A stretch of 64,000 nt of DNA from Aedes albopictus. Lineage: Eukaryota; Arthropoda; Insecta; Diptera; Culicidae. The notes below the pieces were generated by a model, which worked only from the letters and a program-made list of their open reading frames with translations, was not told the DNA's origin and did not search any database. This document shows positions 55,870 through 64,000 of this stretch, one piece after another. The translations under genes and the position numbers were made by a program. Location: the NCBI RefSeq assembly GCF_035046485.1, contig NC_085137.1, positions 132,560,703 to 132,624,702 on the forward strand, written 5' to 3'. Positions within the stretch are counted from its first letter, which is position 1; every line of letters begins with the position of its first letter.

Positions 55870-56176
55870 CTCCTGAAGTACACTGAAACCCCATGAAACC
55901 TGTTGAAATGACTTGGAACGCCCTGAAGCCCCCCTAAACCGCTTGAAGCTCTATAGAGAACTTCTCTTCATTTTTGAAGCCGGTTTGTTTCGCCACTGCT
56001 GCCGCAATCTCGCTGATCTTGAACATGTTTGTTATGTTCGGTTTCATCGCAATGCTACCCCTCCGGCCCAACCAACAGGAGCCCCTCGAAACTCCCGGAG
56101 CTCCTAGCAACCTGTTAAAACTCCCAGGAACCCTCTGAAACCTACTGAAGCTCCTTTGAACGCTTAGGCCTTATAA
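55870..56176. repeat. CCTGAAAC-type minisatellite, left part
   Basis: Units such as CACTGAAACCCC and CTCCCGGAGC (degenerate) belong to the same family as at 42 kb and 60.4 kb. The array is interrupted by the RTE element and resumes at 58,243. Between about 55,950 and 56,050 the repeats are barely recognisable. Confidence 0.5.
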
Positions 56177-58242
56177 CCACTTTGAACCCTTACCTTACCT
56201 TACCACTCAGGCTAAGGCCGGGGTGGCCTCTGCTGTACATAGTAGCCGTCTCCATTCCACTCGGTCCATGGCAGTTTGTCTACAGTTCCGCACTCTGCGT
56301 AGGGTCCGCAGATCGTCCTCCACTTGGTCGACCCACCTAGCTCGCTGCGCTCCATGTCTTCTTGTACCGGTCGGATGACTCTCGAGAACCATTTTAGTCG
56401 GGTTGCTATCCGACATCCTGATGACGTGACCCGCCCACCGTAGCCTCCCGATTTTCGCGGTATGGACGATGATTGGTTCTCTTAGCAGCTGATGCAGCTC
56501 GTGGTTCATTCGCCTTCTCCAGGTCCCGTCTTCCATCTGCCCTTCGCCGTAGATGGTACGTAACACCTTCCGTTCGAAAACTCCAAGGGCGCGTTGGTCC
56601 TCTGCACGTAGGGTCCATGTTTCGTGCCCATAGAGGACGACCGGTCTAATCAGCGTTTTGTAGATAGTTAACTTCGTGTTACGGCGAACTTTATTCGATC
56701 GTAGAGTTTTGCGGAGTCCAAAGTAAGCACGATTTCCTGCCAATATGCGCCTCTGAATTTCTCTGCTGGTGTCGTTGTCGGCGGTCACCAGTGAGCCCAA
56801 GTACACAAATTCTTCAACCGCCTCGATTTCATCACCGTCGATAGAAATTCGGGGTGGCGGGCGCGGTGATTCCTCCCTGGAGCCCTTTGCCATCATGTAC
56901 TTTGTCTTCGACACATTAATGACTAATCCGATTCGCCTGGCTTCACTCTTTATTCGGATGTACGTTTCCGCCATCGTCTCAAATTTACGAGCAATAATAT
57001 CAATATCATCAGCGAAACCAAGCAGCTGAACGGACTTCGTGAAAATCGTACCACTCGTGTTAATCCCCGCTCTCCTTATTACACCCCCTAACGCAATGTT
57101 GAACAGCAAGCACGAAAGACCATCATCTTGCCGTGACCCTCTGCGATATTCGAAGGGACTCGAGAATGTCCCTGATACTCGAACTACGCACATCACTCGA
57201 TCCATCGTCGCCTTGATCAATCAAATCAGTTTATCCGGGAATCCGTATTCGTGCATAATCTGCCATAGCTGTTCTCGATCGATTGTATCATACGGCGATT
57301 TAAAATCGATGAACAAGTGATGTGTGGGCACGTTGCATTCGCGGCATTTCTGCAACACCTGGCGGATGGTGAACATCTGGTCCGTTGTAGCGCGTTCACC
57401 CATGAATCCAGCCTGATATTGCCCCACGAACTCTCTTGCAATCGGTGATAGACGGCGGCATAAAATTTGGGAGAGTACCTTGTAGGCAGCGCTCAGTAGT
57501 GTGATCGCACGATAGTTCCCGCAATCCAACTTGTCGCTCTTTTTGCAGATGGGACACACGATACCTTTCATCCATTCCTCGGGTAATACTTCCTCCTCCC
57601 AAATCTTGGTAATGACCCAGTGTAGTGCTCTCACCAGTGCTTCTCCACCGTATTTTAGAAGCTCGCTTGGTAGTTGATCTGCCCCAGCGGCTTTGTTGTT
57701 TTTCAACCGGCCAACCTCCTCCTCAATCTCTTGGAGGCAGGTGCCGGAAGTCTTTCGTCCTGTGCACATACTCCTAAATCTGTTACCACGCCTCCTTCGG
57801 TACTTGCAACATCGCCATTGAGGTGCTCATCGTAATGCTGCCGCCACCTCTCGACCACCTCACGCTCGCTCGTGAGAATATTCCCGTCATTATCTTGGCA
57901 CATGTCGGCTTGTGGCACGAAGCCTCTGCGCGAGCGGTTCAGCTTCTCGTAGAACTTTCGTGTGTCCTTAGCGCGGTACAGCTTCGCGATCTCGTTCTTC
58001 CTGCTGGCGCTTCTTCATCCGGAAGACTGAGTTCTGCCTGTTCCGCGCCTGTTTGTAACGTGCCTCATTCGCTCTCGTACGGTGTTGCAGCATTCTCGCC
58101 CATGCTGCATTCTTCTCGTTTCACAACTGTTCTCATTCGCCGTCGTACCAGTCGTTTCTGTGATTCGGAGTCGCGAAGCCTAGTGCTGTAGCCGAGGTAC
58201 TACCTATGGCGGATCGGATGTCCCTCCAGCCACTTTGAACCC
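56177..58242 (-). mobile_element. 5'-truncated RTE-clade (JAM-like) LINE with 13-bp target duplication
   Basis: CCACTTTGAACCC occurs at 56,177-56,189 and 58,230-58,242, bracketing a 2.04-kb insert read on the minus strand. The 3' end is next to the left copy and consists of short GGTAA repeats, typical of RTE tails. The right end cuts into coding sequence, so the copy lacks the endonuclease. The target was a CCTGAAAC-type minisatellite. Confidence 0.85.
56207..58200 (-). pseudogene. RTE-clade reverse transcriptase, inactivated
   Basis: The conserved pieces follow one another on the minus strand: NDWYDGE near 58,140, then MPQADMCQDNDGNIL near 57,900, then EEEVGRLKNNKAAGADQLP near 57,700 (in part), YRAITLLSAAYKVLS, FIDFKSPYDTIDR, RRGSRQDDGLSCLLFN, GFADDIDII and the usual ending CTAEATPALA. 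The FADD catalytic box is intact. Defects visible: frameshifts upstream of 57,900 and near 57,745, an in-frame TGA at 57,221-57,223 where an arginine codon (CGA) is expected in GFPDKLIRLIKA, and a D in RQDDG where RQGDG is usual. The endonuclease is missing by 5' truncation. The family would reverse-transcribe its RNA at a nicked target; this copy cannot. Confidence 0.85.
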
Positions 58243-58320
58243 CCCCCCCCCCCCCCCCTGAAAACTTTTCTGAAATCCTAAAATACTCCCCTGAAAGATA
58301 TCCTAGTTCATTCCGAAATA
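58243..58320. repeat. Poly-C tract and minisatellite, right part
   Basis: A run of about 18 C is followed by CCTGAAAAC and TCTGAAATCC units continuing the array interrupted by the RTE element. Confidence 0.5.
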
Positions 58321-58355
58321 TCATGGGGTTGATGATATTCTGTTTAGACATGAAT

Positions 58356-58545
58356 CTATAACAACCTGGTGCGATGGTTAGAATACTTGACTATCACGCC
58401 GAGGACCTGGGGTCGAATCCCACTCCCGACAAACTCGCTAATTGTGAGTTCTTCCTTCGGAAGGAAAGTAAAGCGTGGGTCCCGAGATGAACTAGCCTAG
58501 GGATAAAAATTTCGTTAATACAGATAAATAATAAACTATAACAAC
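58356..58545 (+). mobile_element. Feilai-like tRNA-derived SINE, slightly 5'-truncated, 10-bp target duplication
   Basis: CTATAACAAC flanks the insert at 58,356-58,365 and 58,536-58,545. The insert begins at CTGGTGCGATGG, lacking the first dozen bases of the other copies. Box B (GGGTCGAATCCC) and the 3' GTTAATACAGATAAA end are present. Confidence 0.8.
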
Positions 58546-59905
58546 GATTAGCATGATATAATAATGAGTCGAAATTTGCTGTATTTTGACACTTCGTGTA
58601 ACATGGGAACCATATTTCTCACAAGTTTCCCAATTAATTCGAAGTGTAACTTATTAAGAAGAAGTGATATTAGGATTATACGCAACTAAATATGCAATAG
58701 TCTCATAGAAAAATTGCTCAAAACGGTAAACAATATCGCAAAATATGTAAACATATTTGTTTTCGACTACTGTAACCAACATATCCCCAATAACCTTAAC
58801 TAAACTGTTAATCATTATGATTGGAAATTCACATGATATGGAATCCTCGTTATTTGTATCTGTGTAGCTCAACGGCTTGATTAGAGAACCACTGAGTCAT
58901 AAGAGGAAGACGTGCGAAAAGATGCCATGGCAGTCCGTTGAAAGAATAGACACATGAGTGTAATAATAATAGTAGAGATCATATACCCCAGCATCAACAA
59001 CGTTTGTTCCATTCCGACGAGGAGATCTTTCGTCAGAGCTGCGTAGATTCATACGCTGCTTGCTGCAGTTGCAATCATATGACAAAAGCATTTCAACGGA
59101 TGAGTTGCCGGGGCGTTGAAATGTGCCGAGTGTCAAGTGTGGATCAAAGGGCTTTCGGCGCAAGATAAGTGTGAATGATTCGAAATTCATTCGAAAGATT
59201 AGACATGACCCGAGTTTCGAGGTGTCTCAAATCACAAAGCAGGAACTACGACGTATCGCAACTCCATCTCTAATCATAAATCACAAAACCGACTCGCCAA
59301 CGCATAAACATCTCATTAAACCCCCAGCTCCAGAAATTTCCCAAACCATTAGGGGGGAAACACTACATCCATTATCTTCGCCCAGCCAATCGGTATGATT
59401 TATTAATCTACAAGCAGCTCAAGTTCCATTTTCCCGGACCAGCAGCCGCGTTTTCATGCACTCATTTTCGCGCGACACACTTCATCATCTTCAACCGAGC
59501 AACAAGATCACCACCGACCGACGGTCCCGAAAATTTTCCAGTCTAGACTACTCGACCAGACTAGTGCAGCGGATCGGCCAGCCAGACTAGACCGGAGTCG
59601 ACTTCACCAAGTTTCCACGCTTCCGTCTATCGCGTCTGCTTGTGTGCGGCTGGCTCTCCTCACGCTCGATTTAGATCAATTTGTAAATGAATGCAATAAC
59701 ATGAACTAACTACTCAGAGTGCGATCCCGGTATACGGAGACGGTGGCCGCCTTATTCTAAACTAGGGTCTAGGGTAAATTTACTTGGATAGTTGATGCAC
59801 AGCGCTCAGCTACTGGAATATCAACGAGTCAATATAAAATTGTAGAAATAGTCGGAGTGGGCCGTACCATATTTGTAAGCCTGTTTTTTAACACTACTGC
59901 CACTA
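58546..59905. other. AT-rich stretch then low-repeat island, no gene seen
   Basis: 58,546-58,900 is AT-rich. From 58,900 to 59,780 the sequence is more balanced, with ACTAGTC/GACTAG strings near 59,540-59,590. No repeat or domain was recognised. Confidence 0.35.
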
Positions 59906-59910
59906 CAGGA

Positions 59911-60051
59911 CCCAAGCAACATTTTTTTTTTTGACAAATACACTAGAAGAGGTTCTTAGAAACATTATAAAATCATAATAAAAGGAAAAGGGTATTACGA
60001 CGGTTTTCAAAACATCTACAAGACTAATTGGTCATCAAAATGTTACTTGGG
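59911..60051. mobile_element. 141-bp MITE with CCAAGYAACATTTT ends
   Basis: CCCAAGCAACATTTT at the left is mirrored by AAAATGTTACTTGGG at the right. A GGAC or GGA flank may be the target duplication. The termini match those at 732 and resemble those at 25,807. Confidence 0.65.
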
Positions 60052-60172
60052 GACCCAGTCCCGTGCATAGAAAAGGCGACAAGGGAGGGGTTTTCCTAAT
60101 TTTGGTGAAGGGCGGAGGGGCGCCTAGTGTAATCCCCAAAACCTCTCCCTTGTGCACGGGCATGTGGGGACC
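60048..60172. mobile_element. Small GCCCGTGCAC-type element with 8-bp target duplication
   Basis: TGGGGACC occurs at 60,048-60,055 and 60,065+100 (60,165-60,172), bracketing about 109 bp that begins CAGTCCCGTGCATAG and ends GTGCACGGGCATG. The interior GGCGGAGGGG and CGCCTAGTGT strings are shared with the copy at 7.4 kb. It inserted at the very end of the preceding MITE. Confidence 0.7.
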
Positions 60173-60218
60173 TTCGTTTTAGCGGATTAAAGGAGTTTTA
60201 GGGGGCTTTCAGAGAGGT

Positions 60219-60341
60219 GTAACCCTCGAGCGATCGCGCGTTTGTATTTTGTACAACACGTTGAAAAAATCTCGCTTGTTGTACTCAGCATTAGCGTGGT
60301 GCTAGTGAGGGTGGCCAACCGCGCGACTGCCGGAAGGTTAA
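60219..60341. mobile_element. Related copy of the TTAACCCT element
   Basis: TAACCCTCGAGCG...CGCGCG at the left, a central TTTGTACAACA, and GCCGGAAGGTTAA at the right follow the layout of 18,051-18,173. The left TTAA has decayed to TGTAA. Confidence 0.5.
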
Positions 60342-60354
60342 ATGCAATTCATGA

Positions 60355-61130
60355 AGTTCTAGGTACCTTCAGGGGGTTCCAAAAGAATTTTGAAATGATT
60401 TCCCGAGGGTTCAGGATGCTCTCAAGGAGGTTTCAGGGATCCCAAGCAGAACGCTCCCAAAACTCCCTGGAACGCCATTGAATTTATTTGGAACTCCCTG
60501 GAACGCCCTTTATACCCCTTGAAACTTCCTGGAACGCCTAACTTCCTAAAATTTCCTGAAATACCCTTTGGAGCATCCCTATATGCTCTGAAACCTTCTA
60601 GAGTGCTCCTGAAACTCCCTGAGACCCATAGAAGACTCCAGGAATTACCCTGGAACTTCCTGAAATCCTCTGGAACGCCCCTGAAACCCCCTGAAATCAT
60701 CTGGAACATCCCTGGAAGACCCCTGAAACCTCCTAAAATCACCTGAAACACACTAAAACACTCTTGAAACGTCACTGGGCCACCTAAAACCCCTCGAAAC
60801 TACGTGAAATATCCTGGAACGCCCCTAAAATCCCAAAGATCATGGAATGCCCTCGAATCTCCCTTAAACCTTTTGGAACACTCTTGGGACTACCCTTAAA
60901 CCTTCATGAGCGCTCTTTAAGCCCCTCGGGGCCCCTAGAACACCCCTGGTATGCCCCGGGAACCTCCTGAAACCCTTTTAAACTGCCTGAATCGCCATGA
61001 TACTCTTTGGCTCTGTAACGCCTGAAATCCTCTGGACATCCCTGACACCTCCTGAAACTCCCTCAGACTTCCTAGAACAACCCCTAGAATATCAATCAAA
61101 CTTTCTGAAACGCCATGGAACGTGGGAAAA
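60355..61130. repeat. CCTGAAAC-type minisatellite
   Basis: After a short opposite-sense start (GGGGGTTCC, AGGAGGTTTC), 60,470-61,130 consists of degenerate units such as CCCTGGAACGCC and CCCCTGAAACC. The 117-codon minus-strand frame (60,422-60,775) is a repeat by-product. Confidence 0.65.
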
Positions 61131-62459
61131 CGTGCAGAATATTCTGATTATTGAATAAAGTTGAATAACTTTGATCACATGCACATTATCGTCGACCAAG
61201 AACTGATCAGATCAGATTATTGTACTCATTTTTGCATCTTCCATACATGGAATCATATCATCAGAAACAGTTGGTCTCCCGAACCAGTGCACCTAGAACT
61301 CCGTCCCATACTACATTCTAAGTTCACTCCAACTAATCTAATTCGATCATTGCCGTCGGTTTTTCCACCGGCTAGACCATGTCCTAATACAACACAGAGC
61401 GCATAAATTCTCCCTCTTCTTTCGCTCGGAAGGTGTGGATAGAAAAGTGGTGTCAAACTAGTGCACGTGAATGATGATGCATTTAATAAAATTAAATTTA
61501 ATTTATTTATGACAATTTATTACTGCTTACGTCCATCTCGGTCCGGTTGGCCAACCGGCTGGTCGTCTGATGGCTGACTACCACCGCACTCATCTCGACC
61601 AGATTGGATCAGATTCGAACCGCAGCACACGTTCGCCGTCATATGCGGAAATTTCTTCCCTCCCCAAACACCGAACACATCTTTTGGAGAGAATGCACCT
61701 TTTTACGTAATAATCGCGCACAAATGATCTTTTGCTGTCCGCGAGGAGCTCCAAGCAGAGGAGACCACATGTCACACAACGGGCACCACTACTGATTGTT
61801 ACGGTTCGGTGGCATTCAAATTAGTTGGATATGTTCAGTTCAAATAGAACGTTCTATCTCGTTACGACCGAAAAGTCAAAGCTATAGAGCAATGAGTTGT
61901 TTTGATCTCATTAGGCGTGAATTGCAACCCAGGTGAGATCTGCCTACGTGCGCGATCACCAAGAAAGAGCATCACCCGTCAACTGTTGGCCACAGAGAAC
62001 AGAATGAGTCGTGTCTGTCGTGAAGATTGTTGCGGATTTTGAAGAGTTCCCCCCCCCCCCTCGCTTCTTGGTTGTTTTTCGGATCACCGAACATGAAAGA
62101 CCACGCATAATTGAAACGATTCGGCTATCAACCTGGTTTCAGGTTGACAGCCAGCGTCGTGGCAATGATGCTATTTGTGTGTGATATGGTAAATGTTGCG
62201 CCGCCTCGTCTTCGTCATCATAATTGCATAGACTGAGTCCAGATGTTACGTGCGCCAAATGGGTGATTTGACCAAATGTCACCTTCTCTTGTGGTGTGGA
62301 TAATGGCAAATGCCTATCATTAAACCTTTCGGGAGTGATTACTGGGGCATTCTAATTTTATTCTAAATCGGCGTTCATTAGGGACAGTGAATGACTTATG
62401 ACGATCCATTCTGCTCCATGGCTTGAAATAACTATTTTGAATGGAGTTGAAGCAGAGGT
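61131..62459. other. Low-repeat stretch, no gene seen
   Basis: No transposon features or coding similarity. A C-run lies at 62,050. Possibly host sequence. Confidence 0.3.
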
Positions 62460-62630
62460 TGTTGAATGACCCAAGTTTGGTTCTCTTATTTCCTAAATAC
62501 ATAACACTCAGTGGCCCAGAGAAGCACTTATCATTCGACAAAAGATTTACCCGGCTAGAGCGGGAATCTAACCATCACTCAGAGACTTACAAAACGCCTA
62601 AACGACCAACCGCTCAGCAATAAAACCCAC
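62460..62630 (-). ncRNA. tRNA-derived sequence (Leu/Ser-like), probably a SINE
   Basis: On the minus strand from about 62,625: GCTGAGCGGTTGG (box A of the Leu/Ser type) and then GGTTAGATTCCCGC (box B-like) about 35 nt later. About 100 bp of further sequence without features may be the body. The second box has a changed base and no target duplication was found. Confidence 0.45.
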
Positions 62631-63700
62631 GATGAAAGTGCCATTCCTCTGCATACTAGAATTCCTTATCACTCCACTGAGTGCAATGTTGTACAGTGAA
62701 CTTTCACACCTTGTTTCTCTACCAGAGTTCATTTCTTTTCACTGATACTCCCAAAATTTGCCAAGAATATTTAAAATCTGGCCCGTTGTTGATCAGCTCT
62801 CATGAAAACCAACCTGGTAGTCACCGACGAAAGACTCCTCATAAGGTCTCAGTCTGCCTAATAGGACCCGCGACAGTACCTCTTAAGCTGAATTTAAAAG
62901 GGTAATCACTCTGTCATTAGCACACTCTTTTTTTTATAGAATGAGAAAATCTGCTGATCAGATACCCAAGAAGTGGTTCCTCTGGTTATGTGGGGATCGA
63001 CCCACTAAAAACATATTCTCTCTCTTCCTCACCTTCGCGGTACGCCCGTTAGGGATGACTTCGAGTAGGGGGGGGGGGGGGGCGTATGAGTACTCTCTAT
63101 TGGTAAGCGTTCCACCAGCTACCGCCTTAAGTTGTTCTCTCTCCCCTGGAAGCTTGGGTCCCGGCAAGTACTGTAGACTACCCGTTGGACTCAAGCTCCC
63201 GGATAGGAAGGGGGGCCAACTCAACTTGCTCTTGATCGGCCATCTAACCAGCTGGTGAGACAATTCTGATGTAGCTGCTCGCTTCCGAGCTTAAGAAGTT
63301 CGACCAGGATCTTGTCCTTCCCAGCAGCCTTGCTGTTTTTCAGCTCCTTAGAGGCCTTCTTAACCTCATCCAGTGGTAGTTGTTCCGCTGCCTGACCGTC
63401 TTCCACTATGATAACCCTGGGTGCTCCTTCATTACCAGTTAACGAATCTTCGAAATACCCCTCCCATCTGGATGCCATCATTGTTTTATCGGTCAGCAAA
63501 TTTCATTCCGGTCATTACATATGGCGGGCACTGGCGCAGTCTTGTGCCACACGCCCTTGACAGATGCATAAATCCTACGCATATCGTTCCTATCCATGCG
63601 CTCCTGCTCTTCAGCAAACACACTCCCTTCATGCTGCCGTTTCTTGCTGCGGTGAATTCATTTCGTTACAGCTACGCTTTCCAAACTCCGTTTTCTCGGC
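62631..63700 (-). pseudogene. RTE-clade LINE remnant, interrupted
   Basis: Minus-strand pieces in order: MDRNDMRRIYASVKGV and HKTAPVPAICNDR near 63,600-63,510, then LTDKTMMASRWEGYFED and KELKNSKAAGKDKI near 63,490-63,310, then, after a 310-bp interruption, decayed frames ending LYNIALSGVIRNS near 62,640-62,690. These follow the RTE-clade order. Frameshifts separate them. The interrupting piece (62,905-63,215) contains a G run of about 15 and is not recognised. Confidence 0.6.
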
Positions 63701-64000
63701 GTACCAGCCTTTTGCGACACGTTGGGGCGTCGCTAAAACAGAGTTTGGGAAGCGCAGCGTTACAGGGAAAACGCTGTGAAACCGGGAAACCGGGATTTTT
63801 TTTAACATGGAAAACCATGGAATACACAGGGAATTTCTTGAATAGTCAGGGAATTTTGGTTCCGATGGAAAAAATATACTGGAAATACTTTTCGTACTTA
63901 AAAAACAGTTAATAGACTATACCCTAATAAACAAACACCATACACGTACACACTAAGATCAGCTCGGTATTTTTTCCATCTTTTTACTGAGTTCTCAACA
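63700..64000. other. Window end, no gene seen
   Basis: Contains CAGGGAATTT-type strings near 63,820-63,860 that look like a short dispersed repeat. No coding similarity. Confidence 0.3.

Noticed and set aside
58239..58259. Poly-C run (also 62,050 and the poly-G at 63,070) as a four-stranded or regulatory structure
   Set aside because: Simple homopolymers that may vary or be assembly artefacts; no further G-runs nearby to form a typical quadruplex.

Overview
This is eukaryotic, AT-rich, repeat-dominated DNA that looks like an Aedes-type mosquito genome (inference). It holds three copies of a tRNA-derived SINE resembling Feilai, a nearly intact I-clade LINE resembling MosquI, JAM-like RTE remnants, and many foldback/MITE-type elements. 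I recognise no host protein-coding exon, rRNA gene, intact tRNA gene or CRISPR array. All boundaries and similarities were judged by eye.

Layout. 0.7-7.2 kb: MITE-like elements, a degenerate GGAATTCC-type array, and a 663-bp palindrome inserted into another element. 7.4-14.3 kb: small transposons, including one of 1.4 kb with about nine internal copies of its terminal motif, and a GC-richer single-copy-looking island (10.6-12.7 kb). 14.7-20.7 kb: a SINE, RTE and LOA-like LINE remnants on the minus strand, and a 1.5-kb palindrome inserted in the RTE remnant. 21.2-25.2 kb: three more inverted-repeat elements and a second island. 25.2-31.5 kb: a large inverted-repeat structure whose arms flank a CR1/T1-like LINE on the minus strand. 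32.1-38.4 kb: a short tandem repeat, then a roughly 2.9-kb foldback structure of GGAGGAATTCCT-like repeats and a more decayed relative. 38.8-40.0 kb: a retroposon with a 21-bp target duplication. 41.3-44.8 kb: a 3.5-kb inverted-repeat element with a nested mariner-type MITE. 45.46-51.72 kb: the complete I-clade LINE. 52-64 kb: MITEs, two SINEs, a 5'-truncated RTE element with a 13-bp target duplication, CCTGAAAC-type minisatellites and another decayed RTE copy.

The annotated elements do not form a pathway. The window is a layered record of transposition, and several insertions can be ordered in time because one element splits the terminus or reading frame of another. The only near-functional coding unit is the I-clade LINE: a Gag-like ORF1 and an EN-RT-RNase H ORF2 joined by an ATGGCTAA stop/start overlap, with one visible nonsense codon near the ORF2 start. 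The islands without recognisable repeats may be intergenic or intronic sequence of a host locus (inference).
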